Shown here: one piece after another, positions 42,786 to 51,601 of the stretch
Position numbering within the stretch: position 1 is the first letter of the stretch
How the letters are laid out: every line of letters begins with the position of its first letter
Assembly: GCF_900090275.1 (NCBI RefSeq)
Contig: NZ_LT607755.1
Coordinates: forward strand, 2,356,001 to 2,420,000
Source of the DNA: Micromonospora zamorensis
GTDB taxonomy: Bacteria > Actinomycetota > Actinomycetes > Mycobacteriales > Micromonosporaceae
Reading direction: 5' to 3'
Length of the DNA stretch: 64,000 nt
Notes under the pieces: model-generated
What the model saw: only the letters and a program-made list of their open reading frames with translations
Database searches by the model: none
Told to the model about the DNA's origin: nothing
Position numbers and translations under genes: made by a program

Positions 42786-44003
42786 TCACATGAAGTTGCG
42801 GGTGTGCAGGGCGGACAGCGCGGCCGCCTCGTCGGGCCGGAAACCCAGCCGTACCAGTCGGCGCTGGCGGCCCTGATCCATCGCGTGTTGCAGGGCCTGC
42901 ACCCGGTCGAAGCCGGCGGACACGTCGTCGGGATGCCAGCCGCCCGCCGCGAGCACCACCAGCGCGTCGAAGACGTCCGCGTTGAGGCCGGCGGTGTCGA
43001 CGAGCGCGTCGTGGCGGCGGTGGATGGCCGCCCGCAGCCGGTCCCGCAGCAGCGGGTCGAGCCGCGCCTGATGCTCCAGGTGCGCCATTCCGAACACCAC
43101 GTGCCGGCGCTCGTCCTGCATGGCGAGCCAGCAGATCCGCCGCGTCACCGGGTCGGGGGCGTTCTGGTGGAGAAACGAGAGCAGATCGACGAAGCTGCCC
43201 TCACCGAGCACGGACAGCAGGAACGAGGCCAGCGCGAAGTCGGACTCCGCGACGAGCGTGAAGAGCGACTGTCGACCGCCGGCCGATGACGTGCCCATCT
43301 CGGCGCCCCGCAGCAGTGCCCGTCGGCTGAACACCTCCATGTGCCGGGCCTCGTCGGCCATCTGCACGGCGAGAAGCTGCACCACCTCACGGAAGTGTGG
43401 ATGGATCCGCCCGACGAACCGGGCCGGCACGACGAGGGCGGCCTGCTCGTTCTCGACCAGGTAGGTCATCACCTGCACCACCGCGGCCTCGACGTCGGCT
43501 GGCAGCGCGAACGGGTCGTCCCACGGCACCGCGGTCTGCGGGTCCCACTGCCGCGCCGCCGCCTGCGCGTAGAGGTGAGGAGCGACATCGGCCCACACCA
43601 GGTCGCGGTCGTCCAGGTCGAACCGGGCCTCGGGGCCACCGGCTTCGAGCAGTGCACCCCGGGCGCCGAGCCCCCACCGCGCCGGCGGACGGCTGCGAAG
43701 TGCCGTCGGGAGGGCGGGCCCGGCGCGCTCCGCGCCGAACCAGCGGTCGTCGTCCGCCGTGCCCCGGACCACCACCGCCACCACGTCGGTCCGGTCGCCT
43801 GGCTCCGGCGCTTCGACCCGATGACCCCGGCCACGACACCAGGCGGGCAGGTGCACCGGCAGCGCCGGGTCGTGTCCGCGGACCGCCAACCGGCCTCCGG
43901 GCGGCAGACCGGCCAGGGCTCGGTGCACCAGCAGGTGTGCGCCCCGGCCGAAGCTCAGGTCACCGAGGTGGACCTCGGCGTCGGCGGCCGGCGCCGCGCT
44001 CAC
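42786..44003 (-). CDS. Ferritin-like diiron protein with N-terminal TusA-like domain
   Basis: 405-residue soluble protein. The first about 70 residues resemble a TusA/SirA sulfur-carrier fold (HLVHRALAGLPPGGRLAV-like strand-helix, LPAWCRGRGHRVE) but without the usual CPxP. The C-terminal two thirds is an R2-like helical bundle with diiron motifs ENEQAAL, ADEARHMEVF and QDERRHVVFGMAHL, so an oxygen-activating site is likely. It is the last gene of a tightly packed operon, its ATG overlapping the PhnD-like stop. Function is unknown; an oxidase acting on a small sulfur- or phosphorus-containing substrate is one possibility. Confidence 0.7.
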   Translation of the reverse strand: MSAAPAADAEVHLGDLSFGRGAHLLVHRALAGLPPGGRLAVRGHDPALPVHLPAWCRGRGHRVEAPEPGDRTDVVAVVVRGTADDDRWFGAERAGPALPTALRSRPPARWGLGARGALLEAGGPEARFDLDDRDLVWADVAPHLYAQAAARQWDPQTAVPWDDPFALPADVEAAVVQVMTYLVENEQAALVVPARFVGRIHPHFREVVQLLAVQMADEARHMEVFSRRALLRGAEMGTSSAGGRQSLFTLVAESDFALASFLLSVLGEGSFVDLLSFLHQNAPDPVTRRICWLAMQDERRHVVFGMAHLEHQARLDPLLRDRLRAAIHRRHDALVDTAGLNADVFDALVVLAAGGWHPDDVSAGFDRVQALQHAMDQGRQRRLVRLGFRPDEAAALSALHTRNFM

Positions 44004-44845
44004 GGCCGGTAGTCCGTGGCCGTCACCCGCCCGTCAGGGGAGTAGAAGCCGGTGGCGTCGACCGCCCCGGCCAGGGCGTCGTACCCGGTGGTGCGGCCGT
44101 CCTTCCAGGCCGTGAGCCCCTCCAGGTCGAGCAGCGGACGCACCTGTGCGTCGGCGTACGACATGCCGAGCAGTAGCGTGCCGAAGAGCTGGACCCCGGC
44201 GGACTCCGGCTCGCGGACAGTCATGTTGCAGTGGTCGTACGGTGCGGTCTGCGCGACGATCCGGGTGCCCTCGGGCGGCAGCGTGCCCTCCTGGACGAAC
44301 GCGAGGTGGTTGGCGTCGATCATGCAGGCGGCGTCGACCTCCCCGGCCAGCAGGGCGCGGGCCGCGTCGCGTTCACCACCGATGTGGTCGCCGTGCAGGC
44401 CGACGCCGACATCGAAGCGGCGCACGTCGACCTCGACCCCGGCGGCCGCGAGATGACCCAGCGGAATAAGCGTCGCCTGTGGACTGTCCACCGCCCCGAC
44501 CGCGACCACCTTCCCGGCCAGGTCCGTGACCTGCCGCGCCGGCGAGTCGGCCCGAACCACCACGACCGAGGTGAGGTCCTGGTCGGTGTCGCGCATGGTG
44601 AGCGCGCGGACGGTCGCGCCGTTGGCGACCGCCAGTCGCACGGCGCGCAGCCAGGCCAGGGGTGAGTTCCATGCCGCGTCGATCCGTCCGGCGACGAGAT
44701 CCTCGACCTGTCGCTCGTAGTGCGAGTAGAGGACGAAGTCGAAGTCCAGACCCCGCCCACGTAGCCAGGCGCGGAAGCCCTCCCAGATGGTCACCACCTT
44801 GGGGTCGTACGCGACGGCGCCCATCAGGACCGATGGCGCCGGCAT
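44000..44845 (-). CDS. Cytoplasmic PhnD/SsuA-type substrate-binding protein
   Basis: 281-residue protein of the PhnD/transferrin-like periplasmic-binding family: MGAVAYDPKVVTIWEGFRAW, RIDAAWNSPLAWLRAV, VVVRADSPARQVTDLAGKVVAVGA, DSPQATLIPLGHL, EVDAACMIDANHLAFVQEG. The family normally serves ABC importers, but here there is no signal peptide or lipobox, and no permease or ATPase gene is near. The ATG overlaps the stop of the dehydrogenase gene (TGATG) and its own stop overlaps the ferritin-like start, so the three proteins are made together. It may present a substrate to the enzymes on either side. Confidence 0.8.
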   Translation of the reverse strand: MPAPSVLMGAVAYDPKVVTIWEGFRAWLRGRGLDFDFVLYSHYERQVEDLVAGRIDAAWNSPLAWLRAVRLAVANGATVRALTMRDTDQDLTSVVVVRADSPARQVTDLAGKVVAVGAVDSPQATLIPLGHLAAAGVEVDVRRFDVGVGLHGDHIGGERDAARALLAGEVDAACMIDANHLAFVQEGTLPPEGTRIVAQTAPYDHCNMTVREPESAGVQLFGTLLLGMSYADAQVRPLLDLEGLTAWKDGRTTGYDALAGAVDATGFYSPDGRVTATDYRP

Positions 44846-46014
44846 CAGCGGTTGGCCTCGTCGAGCAGTGGCAGGCCGGTGGCGACCCGGCCGACGAAGT
44901 CGTGCAGAGCGTCGGTGGTCGGTGCCATCACCCGGGCCGCCCGCGAGTCCCGGAAACGGCGCTCAAGGCCCAGCTCCTTGCGGAACGCGCTGCCGCCGCA
45001 GAGCTGCATCGCGCCGTCGGTCACGTCGGCGACGGTCTCGCCGGCGAGCGCCTTGACCTGGAGGACCCGCAGCGTCGCGTCGTCGCGGCCGGTCTCCAGA
45101 GCGGTGAGGGTGTCGCCCAGGAAGGCGCGTAGCGCGTCGGTGCGGATCATCAGTCGGGCGAGGTCGCGGCGGGTGACGGGCGCGTCGCGCAGGGCGGCAC
45201 CGGTGTGCGCGAGCGTGGTCCTGGTGACATGGCGGCTCGCCTCGGTGACCGCGCTCTGGGCGAGACCGAGACAGAACGCGGCGTTGAGCACCAGGAACCA
45301 GGGGAGGACCGCACCGAGCGCGGTGTCGAGCCCGGCGCCGTCGGCCGCCATCATCGCCGTCGAGGGAACCCGGAGCCCGTCGGCGGTCATCGGCCGGGAG
45401 CCGTTGCCGCGCAGGCCGAGCCCGTCGAAGTCGCCGGTCACGCTCAGACCGGCGCTGCCGGCCGGCACGAGCCACAGTGTCATCGGACCGGCGTCGGGGG
45501 TCACCGGGAGGCTCGACCAGACGTAGCTGTCCACCTCGCCGGCGGAGGTGACCCAGCTCTTGCGGGCGTCGAGGCGGACACTGCCGTCGTCGGTGGCTGT
45601 CGCGGTGCCGGTGGGCGACCAGAAGTGGCTGCGGGAGCCGTACTCGGAGAACGCCAACGTGGTGAGGTGCCCGCCGGCCGCGATGTCGGCGCGGACCTCG
45701 CGCGGGCCATGCGCCTCGATGACGGCGGTCGCCGCGTAGTGCATGAGGACCACCATCGCCGTGGAGCCGCACTCGGCGGCCAGCCGCTCGACGACCTCGG
45801 CGACCAGCCGCATGCCGTGGCCGCCGCCACCGACCTCGGTCGAGCAGGCCAGACCGAGCAGGCCGGCCGCGGCGAGGGCGTCGACACCCTGGCGGGGGAA
45901 GACCCCCTCCCGGTCGACAGTCGTCGCCTGCGGGCGGATCACGTCGTCGATGACGGTGCCGAGGGTGCTCGCGACATCGGTGGTGGGATGGGCATTGTCG
46001 ACAGTGGTCGTCAT
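44845..46014 (-). CDS. Acyl-CoA dehydrogenase-like flavoprotein
   Basis: 389-residue member of the acyl-CoA dehydrogenase fold. The N-terminal helical domain (ALAAAGLLGLACSTEVGGGGHGM), the middle beta domain (AFSEYGSRSHFWSPTGTA, WVTSAGEVDSYVWSSL), and the C-terminal helices (QVKALAGETVADVTDGAMQLCGGSAFRKELGLERRFRD) are clear. The last motif resembles flavin monooxygenase relatives such as DszC/SfnB as much as true dehydrogenases, so oxygenation is possible. It is first in an operon with PhnD-like and ferritin-like genes. Confidence 0.8.
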   Translation of the reverse strand: MTTTVDNAHPTTDVASTLGTVIDDVIRPQATTVDREGVFPRQGVDALAAAGLLGLACSTEVGGGGHGMRLVAEVVERLAAECGSTAMVVLMHYAATAVIEAHGPREVRADIAAGGHLTTLAFSEYGSRSHFWSPTGTATATDDGSVRLDARKSWVTSAGEVDSYVWSSLPVTPDAGPMTLWLVPAGSAGLSVTGDFDGLGLRGNGSRPMTADGLRVPSTAMMAADGAGLDTALGAVLPWFLVLNAAFCLGLAQSAVTEASRHVTRTTLAHTGAALRDAPVTRRDLARLMIRTDALRAFLGDTLTALETGRDDATLRVLQVKALAGETVADVTDGAMQLCGGSAFRKELGLERRFRDSRAARVMAPTTDALHDFVGRVATGLPLLDEANR

Positions 46015-46091
46015 GCTGGTGCCCCTTCGACCGAAGCGGTCAGGCCGCCGTCGACACTATCCGGTCTGGAGGACACAGCGCGAGCACCGGA

Positions 46092-47087
46092 TCACCCTCT
46101 GGTACGCGTGCCGTCCCGGTGCGGCCGGCCGTGCCCGTCCTCCCGGTCGATCCGCAACTCCCGCTCCAGCTCGGCGATCACCGCCCGCAGGTCGTCCAGC
46201 CGCTGGGTCAGCGCGATGCGGTCCACCTCGTCCGGTACGCCGTCGCCGTCCTCGTCGTAGTCGGGGGCCAGTCGCTCGGTCATCTCCAGCCGGCGTGCCT
46301 CCTCCATCGAGTTGACGATGACCGCGATGAGGATGTTGAGCAGCAGGTTGACGGTGATGACCACGTAGCTGACGTAGTAGAGCAGTGTCCACGGCGAGAT
46401 GGCCATGCCCTGCTCGATGAGGTCCGGCAGGGTCTCCAACGACAGCAGCACGAACAGCGTCAGCAGCGACTTGCCGATGTCGCCGTACTGCTCCGGGTAT
46501 CTGCTACCGAAGATCAGCCAGCCGGCCATGCCGTACACGTAGAGGGTCACCACGGCCAGGGCGAGGAACCCGGTGACGCCCGGCAGGCTGCGCCACAGCG
46601 CGGAGACGATGGTCCGCAGACCCGGCGAGAACCGCACCAGCCGGACCATGCGGGCGACCCGCACGACGCGCAGCAGCGCCGGGTCGCCGTGCAGGCCCGG
46701 TATGAAGATGGCCGCGATCACCACGAAGTCGAAGACGTTCCAGCCGTGCCGGAAGAAGTCCTGCGGACGTTTGCCGTAGGCCGCCAACCGCACACCGATC
46801 TCGACGACGAAGACGGCGCGGAAGAGCACCTCCAGCCAGTGCAGTGCCGTGTTGGCCCGGTTCGGGTCGTCGTACGTCTCCAGGCCGAGGACGATCCCGT
46901 TGGCGAGGATGACCACGACGATGGCGATCTCGAACGGGCGCGACCGGGCGAGCCGCGCGCAGCGGGCCGCCCAACCGGATCGGTGCTGCGGCGACGGGGT
47001 CGGCTCACCTCGCTGGGCGGGCGCGGGTGCGCCACTCACCAGTCGGCCGGCTCGAACACGTGTGCCGGGGCCGCTGTGCGGGCCCAC
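46092..47087 (-). CDS. Voltage-gated ion channel of the bacterial sodium-channel type
   Basis: About 331-residue six-helix channel subunit. S1 begins FEIAIVVVILANGIVLGLETYD; the S4 sensor has Arg at every third position (RVVRVARMVRLVRF); the pore loop reads SLETLPDLIEQG, with the Glu at the place of the NaChBac selectivity Glu (LESW there); S6 is VVITVNLLLNILIAVIVNSMEEA. A C-terminal coiled coil (QRLDDLRAVIAELERELRI) suits tetramer assembly, preceded by an acidic EF-hand-like DYDEDGDGVPDEVD loop. Start uncertain: GTG 47087 or a GTG nearer the first helix. Confidence 0.85.
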   Translation of the reverse strand: MGPHSGPGTRVRAGRLVSGAPAPAQRGEPTPSPQHRSGWAARCARLARSRPFEIAIVVVILANGIVLGLETYDDPNRANTALHWLEVLFRAVFVVEIGVRLAAYGKRPQDFFRHGWNVFDFVVIAAIFIPGLHGDPALLRVVRVARMVRLVRFSPGLRTIVSALWRSLPGVTGFLALAVVTLYVYGMAGWLIFGSRYPEQYGDIGKSLLTLFVLLSLETLPDLIEQGMAISPWTLLYYVSYVVITVNLLLNILIAVIVNSMEEARRLEMTERLAPDYDEDGDGVPDEVDRIALTQRLDDLRAVIAELERELRIDREDGHGRPHRDGTRTRG

Positions 47088-47168
47088 CTCCGGCCGTCGT
47101 GGTGGCGGTGCGGGTGGCGTGCGGGCATGCCCGTCAGCCTATCCAAGATCAATGATCGGGGGTACGAC

Positions 47169-47191
47169 CGTCGTGTCCGCCGCACACGACG
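47169..47191. promoter_or_regulatory. Candidate TetR operator
   Basis: CGTCGTGT and ACACGACG pair perfectly around a 7-base centre, 37 bases before the TetR gene start and in the shared upstream region with the ion channel. Size and spacing suit a TetR dimer. Confidence 0.5.
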
Positions 47192-47228
47192 AAGACTGCG
47201 AACCTCGCCCGCTATCTAGAGTGGGCCG

Positions 47229-47927
47229 GTGAGTGACGCACCCCCTGTGAGCGCCGGTGACGGTGGCCCCGGCCGCCCGCCCATCTGGAGCAGGCCCGAA
47301 CGCGGCAGCCGTGGCCCCGCTCCCGCCCACAGCCGGGACGCCATCGTGGTTGCCGCCGTCGCCCTGGCGGACACCGAAGGGCTCGCCGCCGTGTCGATGC
47401 GTGCCGTCGCCAGCGCGCTCGGCACCGGCGCCGGGTCCCTCTACCGGTACCTGTCGTCGCGTGACGACCTCCTGGACCTGATGACCGACCGGGTCATCGG
47501 GGAGCTGCGGCCGTACCCGCAGGCGGAGGGCGACTGGTTGGACACCATGGTGCTGTTGGGCCGCCGGCAGTTGGCGCTGTTCGGCGCCCACCCGTGGCTG
47601 CTCGACGTGTTCCACCGGGCCTCCGGCGTCGGCCCCGAGAGCCTGGCCTGGTTCGACAACTGCATCAGGGTCCTGGAACCCCTGCCGTGCGCGGTCACCG
47701 CCAAGTTCGAGGCCATCGCGATGATGACCGGCGTCGTGAGCCTCTTCGCCCGCCGCGAGGCCGCCGCCGGGGCCGGGGCCCTCAGCTTCGCCGGTGTCGA
47801 CCTCGCGGCGTACCCGCACCTGGTCGCGGCCTTCGGTCAGCCCCCCGTGCCGGCGCCCCGGGCGGACCTCGTCGAGCGGACCCTGCGCAGCCTGTTGACC
47901 GGTCTGCTGCTCGCCGAGGCTGGCTGA
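47229..47927 (+). CDS. TetR-family transcriptional regulator
   Basis: 232-residue repressor. A disordered Pro/Gly/Arg-rich N-terminal 35 residues precedes the HTH (AVSMRAVASALGTGAGSLYRYLSSRDDLLDLMTDRV). The C-terminal ligand domain is of the type seen with tetracyclin-like repressors (HPWLLDVFHRASGVGPESLAWFD). GTG start. It is divergent from the ion channel; a 23-bp inverted repeat lies 37 bases upstream and suggests autoregulation. The ligand is unknown. Confidence 0.9.
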   Translation: MSDAPPVSAGDGGPGRPPIWSRPERGSRGPAPAHSRDAIVVAAVALADTEGLAAVSMRAVASALGTGAGSLYRYLSSRDDLLDLMTDRVIGELRPYPQAEGDWLDTMVLLGRRQLALFGAHPWLLDVFHRASGVGPESLAWFDNCIRVLEPLPCAVTAKFEAIAMMTGVVSLFARREAAAGAGALSFAGVDLAAYPHLVAAFGQPPVPAPRADLVERTLRSLLTGLLLAEAG

Positions 47928-47928
47928 G

Positions 47929-47957
47929 CGGATCGGCCGGTGGTGTCGGCCGATCCG
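47929..47957 (+). terminator. Terminator of the TetR gene
   Basis: 10-bp perfect stem CGGATCGGCC / GGCCGATCCG with a 9-base loop, immediately after the stop codon. Confidence 0.65.
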
Positions 47958-48007
47958 TCGCCCGGCCGGTGCCAGCTGGTCTAGTTTTCGGTGGTGAGCG
48001 GGGCCGG

Positions 48008-48032
48008 CCGGCACCGGCCTGGCCGGTGCCGG
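48008..48032 (-). terminator. Terminator of the QorB-like gene
   Basis: Almost loopless 12-bp palindrome CCGGCACCGGCC-t-GGCCGGTGCCGG ending just beyond the stop of the minus-strand reductase gene. Confidence 0.6.
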
Positions 48033-48033
48033 G

Positions 48034-48891
48034 TCAGGCCCGCGCGGCCCGGACGGCGTCGCGCAGCGGGGTGCTCGGCCGCCCGATCAACCGGCTGAGG
48101 TCGTCGCTGTCGGTCGCCAGCTCGCCGATGGCGATCGAGTGGTCCAGTGCGGCGACGAACCTGGCCGTGCCCGCGTCGAGGCCGACGTTCTCCAGGGCCG
48201 AGGCCAGCTCGGCGGCGGACAGATCCCGGTGGACGACGGTGGTGCCGGTAACCTCCGTGACGGTTTCGGCCAACTCGTCGAAGGTGAACGCGGTGCCGCC
48301 CAGTTCGTAGACGGCGTTGCCGTCCTCCTCGCGGGTCAGCGCCGCCACGGCGGCTGCCGCGTAGTCGGCCCGGGTCGCGGCGGAGACCTTGCTGCCACCG
48401 GTGGCGCCGAGGATCGTGCCGGACCCCAGGTACTGCGGCAGCTGGTCGGTGTAGTTCTCCGTGTACCAACCGTTGCGCAGCACGGTGTAGGCGAGACCGG
48501 AGGCGGCGAGGACCTCCTCGGTGGCCTTGTGCTCCGGGGCGAGCGGGTTCGTGGTGGTGTCGGCCTTCAGGATGCTGGTGTAGACCAGCCGCTCGACCCC
48601 GGCGAGCGTGGCGGCCTCGATGACCGCGGTGTGCTGGGCGACGCGCTGACCGGGAGTGTCGCCGGAGATGAGCAGCAGACGGCGTACGCCGGCCACGGCG
48701 CCGGGCAGCGTCGACGGGTCGTCGTAGGTGGCCTTGCGGATCTCGACCCCGCGCGCGGCCAGGTCGGCGGCCTTCTCCGGGCTGCGGACGACGGCGGCGA
48801 TGTCGGCGGCGGGAACGCCGGTGTCGAGCAACTGCCCGATCACCAGGCGACCCAGTCGGCCGGTGGCACCGGTGACGGCGTAGGTGGGCAT
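48034..48891 (-). CDS. NmrA/SDR-family NAD(P)H quinone reductase (QorB/YtfG-like)
   Basis: 285-residue atypical short-chain dehydrogenase. The NAD(P) motif TGATGRLGRLVIGQLL is at the N-terminus, followed by VVRSPEKAADLAARGVEIRKATYDD (adenine-side loop), VERLVYTSILKADTT, and YTVLRNGWYTENY, as in E. coli QorB. It should reduce quinones or similar electrophiles. The divergent HxlR gene and the GTAAG operator between them parallel redox-sensing HxlR/DUF24-reductase pairs, so induction by quinones or diamide is likely. Confidence 0.87.
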   Translation of the reverse strand: MPTYAVTGATGRLGRLVIGQLLDTGVPAADIAAVVRSPEKAADLAARGVEIRKATYDDPSTLPGAVAGVRRLLLISGDTPGQRVAQHTAVIEAATLAGVERLVYTSILKADTTTNPLAPEHKATEEVLAASGLAYTVLRNGWYTENYTDQLPQYLGSGTILGATGGSKVSAATRADYAAAAVAALTREEDGNAVYELGGTAFTFDELAETVTEVTGTTVVHRDLSAAELASALENVGLDAGTARFVAALDHSIAIGELATDSDDLSRLIGRPSTPLRDAVRAARA

Positions 48892-48920
48892 GGGAACCTC
48901 CGGTGGATAGCAGCAGATCT

Positions 48921-48932
48921 GTAAGCACTTAC
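48921..48932. promoter_or_regulatory. Candidate HxlR operator
   Basis: GTAAG-CA-CTTAC in the 88-base gap between the reductase and the HxlR gene. The reverse strand reads TTAGTAAGTGCTTAC, similar in character to GTAAGT-containing operators of YodB-type HxlR proteins. Confidence 0.55.
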
Positions 48933-48979
48933 TAATCTACAGCACTAGTCGAAGCGTAACCGTCAGGTAGGCTGGTGAG

Positions 48980-49384
48980 GTGAGCGACATGCCCGCCCAG
49001 GACCCGGCGGGGCCTACCCAGGAATTCGTCAGCGATGTCTTCGCCCGGGGGTGCACCTCCCGTGCGGCCTTCGAGGACGTCACCTCGAAATGGGCCTCGC
49101 TGGCTCTGCTGGCGCTCGGCGAGGGGCGCTACCGGTTCAACGCCCTGCGCCGCCGCATCGACGGGGTCAGCGAGCGGATGCTCTCCCAGACCCTGCAGAC
49201 CCTCGAACGGGACGGGATGCTCACCCGCGAGGTGCTCACCGCGATCCCACCGCGCGTCGAATACTCGCTGACGCCGCTCGGCGCCCGCGTCGCCGAGCAA
49301 CTGCGTGGCCTCGCCGACCTGCTGGAGGCATCGGTGCCCGAGTTGCAGACCGCCCGCGACACCCACGAGCGCGACCGGGGCTAG
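48980..49384 (+). CDS. HxlR-family redox regulator
   Basis: 134-residue winged-HTH regulator of the HxlR/DUF24 group: FEDVTSKWASLALLALGEGRYRFNALRRRI, VSERMLSQTLQTLERDGMLTREV, VEYSLTPLGARV. It has one Cys, at CTSRAAF just before the first helix, the place of the thiol switch Cys of YodB, QorR and HypR. GTG start (48980). Divergent from the quinone reductase gene it probably controls. Confidence 0.88.
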   Translation: MSDMPAQDPAGPTQEFVSDVFARGCTSRAAFEDVTSKWASLALLALGEGRYRFNALRRRIDGVSERMLSQTLQTLERDGMLTREVLTAIPPRVEYSLTPLGARVAEQLRGLADLLEASVPELQTARDTHERDRG

Positions 49385-49418
49385 ACGGGCCCACGCCTCG
49401 GGCGAACGGGGCCGTGGC

Positions 49419-50381
49419 TCAGGCGTGCAGCGTCTCGCGCGGCGGTACGCCATAGCTGGCGTGGTAGCGGGCCGTGAACCTGCTGTGGCTGGCGAACCCC
49501 CACCGACTGGCGATCGCCGACACGGTCTCCCGGCGGGGGTCGGCGCGCACCAGGTCGTGATGGGCGCGGTCGAGCCGGATCCGACGCAGGTACGCCGTCG
49601 GGGTGGTGCCGAGATGACGGCGGAAGGCGAGCTGCACCGCCCGCAGGGAGACGCCGGCCGCACCGGCGATGTCGGCCGCGCTGATGTCCCGGTCGGCGTG
49701 CTCCTCGACGAACGCGATCGCCCGTCGCAACGTGGCGGTGCTGGCGTCGTTCCGATCCGCGGTGGTCGGTTCGGTGAACGCGGTGTTGGGAAACACAGTG
49801 AGCGCCGCCGCGGCGAGCATCCGCGCGGCATTGCCGATCACCAGCGGCTGCACCCCGGTGGTCAGGCTGTTCCGCAGGACGTCGCTGACGAAGCTGGTGG
49901 TGTTGCGCCACTGCCGGGCGAGTGCCCCACTGACGGGACCCAGATCGGTGAACCGGATCCGACCGGGCCGCCGCGTCGGCGCCGTGGTGGCCACCTGCGT
50001 CAGCACCGACAGGTCCAGCACACAGAGTTCCACCTCGCCGGGATGCCACCGTACGCGGCACGGCTCCTCGGGCCTGGTGACGAGGAGGACGTCGCCGGGC
50101 GCGAACCGGTCGGTCGACCCGTCGCAGGAGCGCTCGCCACGGGCGGTCCGGGCGCTGCCGACGACCAACCCGCCGAGGGTGCTGGCATCGATCTCGAGAT
50201 GCCCGGTCTGGCGGGTGGTCGAAACGACGAAGGGGCCGGCGTCGACACGGTGATGACTGAGCCGGTATCCGTTCCTGCTGTGGATGCGCAGTTTCGTGTC
50301 GTACACGGTGGACAGAAACTGCTGAATGGTGACCGGGTCACGGCTCTCGAACTGGTCGGTCTGCAGTGGTGTTGACGACAT
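49419..50381 (-). CDS. AraC-family transcriptional regulator
   Basis: 320-residue activator with a C-terminal double HTH (DISAADIAGAAGVSLRAVQLAFRRHLG, RRETVSAIASRWGFASHSRFTARYHASYGVPP). The N-terminal about 190 residues resemble AraC-binding-like domains (cupin-like), where a ligand or partner is sensed. ATG 50381 has GGAGAC upstream; the frame is open for 75 more codons, but that part is not conserved in character. Its target is unclear: neighbours are a redox pair on one side and a 431-base gap on the other. Confidence 0.88.
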   Translation of the reverse strand: MSSTPLQTDQFESRDPVTIQQFLSTVYDTKLRIHSRNGYRLSHHRVDAGPFVVSTTRQTGHLEIDASTLGGLVVGSARTARGERSCDGSTDRFAPGDVLLVTRPEEPCRVRWHPGEVELCVLDLSVLTQVATTAPTRRPGRIRFTDLGPVSGALARQWRNTTSFVSDVLRNSLTTGVQPLVIGNAARMLAAAALTVFPNTAFTEPTTADRNDASTATLRRAIAFVEEHADRDISAADIAGAAGVSLRAVQLAFRRHLGTTPTAYLRRIRLDRAHHDLVRADPRRETVSAIASRWGFASHSRFTARYHASYGVPPRETLHA

Positions 50382-50812
50382 CCGCTGTCTCCGTCCGGTG
50401 CGGGTGCCGCCGGTTGGTGAAACGGTGTCGGCGGCGAGATCGGGACGTGCCGGAATGCTCGGCGGTGACCCGGCACGTCGTTGGCCGGCGGTGCGGTGCG
50501 GTGAGGTGGGGTCGCGAGCGGGACGGCAGCGACCGGTCGAGGGCGTCGGATCTGGTCTGACCGTTGGATGTCGTGAGGACGCAATATCTGTCGATGGGAA
50601 TGTCACCTTACGACAATCACGTCGCGTCGTCCCGCGAATCGCTGCGATGTGTCGGTAGGTCGACTTCGCTTTCCGGCTAGCGCGCCAACTGTTTCTACGC
50701 CTGCTGATCTAGCCACCCTCGTCGCCGACAGCGAAATCTTGTTCATGATTCCCCCGGGAGTCGGAGGACGACCGGGCCACCGCCGGGTGACCGGCCCACG
50801 GAAGGAGGAGCG
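50382..50812. other. 431-base gap upstream of the AraC gene
   Basis: No gene seen. Base composition drops in 50570-50760, with short AT-rich stretches (AATATCTGTCGATGGGAAT, AAATCTTGTTCATGATT) that may hold promoters for the two divergent genes, but no clear -10/-35 pair or palindrome was found. Confidence 0.4.
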
Positions 50813-51475
50813 TTGGACCGTATCGATCCTGACCGCGTCGTTCGGCTGGCCGTGGCCGAGGCGCTGGCCCGGGTGGCGGACGAGGACAGCCTGGGGCTGG
50901 GCGAGGGTGACGCGGTCGAGCGGCTCGGCCGCGCTCTGCGCGAGGTGCTGCGCCGCGCACTCGACGACCGGGTGCCCCTCACCACGCCGGACTTCGTCGA
51001 CCTCTGCCGTGACCTGGGTCTGAACCGGGACGCCTTCGACCTGCTGGGGCATTACCTGATGACGGCGTTGTTGGCCCACCACGTCGGGCCGGACGCCCTG
51101 ATCCGCGTCGGGGTGCTCTTCGGCACCGTCGGGCGGTACCTGCCCGGTGCCCGCCCGGTCGGGCAGCGCAACGGCGGCCCCGCGCCACGGCGACGCGACG
51201 TGCGCGCGGACAACAGCGTCGTCGGCCGGTACCGTCGCACGAAGCTGCCGGAGCACCTTCCCAGCCCACCGAGCTGGACCTGCACCGGATGTGGTCGTGA
51301 GTGGCCCTGCGCCACGAAGCAGAGCCAACTGCTCGCCGAGTTCGGTGGCGCACGCGCCGCGCTCGCGGTCTATCTCGGCTCCTGTCTCGTCGCCGCCGCC
51401 CAGGACCTGCCCACGGTGCCGCTGCCCCGGGTCCGGCTCCGATTCCTGGGCTGGCTGCCCCGCGCCCGGATCTGA
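50813..51475 (+). CDS. Hypothetical protein with C-terminal CxxC domain
   Basis: 220-residue protein not recognised by function. The N-terminal about 120 residues are helical and charged (VERLGRALREVLRRALDDRVPL). After a basic Arg-rich linker the C-terminal half reads PEHLPSPPSWTCTGCGREWPCATKQSQLLAEF, a two-Cys motif with a nearby third Cys that recurs in short actinobacterial hypothetical proteins and may bind zinc, then a helix AALAVYLGSCLVAAAQDL. It starts with TTG 50813, preceded by a good GGAAGGAGGAG. It stands alone. Confidence 0.7.
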   Translation: MDRIDPDRVVRLAVAEALARVADEDSLGLGEGDAVERLGRALREVLRRALDDRVPLTTPDFVDLCRDLGLNRDAFDLLGHYLMTALLAHHVGPDALIRVGVLFGTVGRYLPGARPVGQRNGGPAPRRRDVRADNSVVGRYRRTKLPEHLPSPPSWTCTGCGREWPCATKQSQLLAEFGGARAALAVYLGSCLVAAAQDLPTVPLPRVRLRFLGWLPRARI

Positions 51476-51601
51476 CCAGGACGCCCCGGCCGTCGGTTGT
51501 CGGAGACCTCCCGACGGCACCCGAACCGGCGTGGGCACTAGTCAGCGGGGACATCGATGCGATGGAATGTGATCCACGCATCGCGCCCCGGGAGGACACC
51601 G

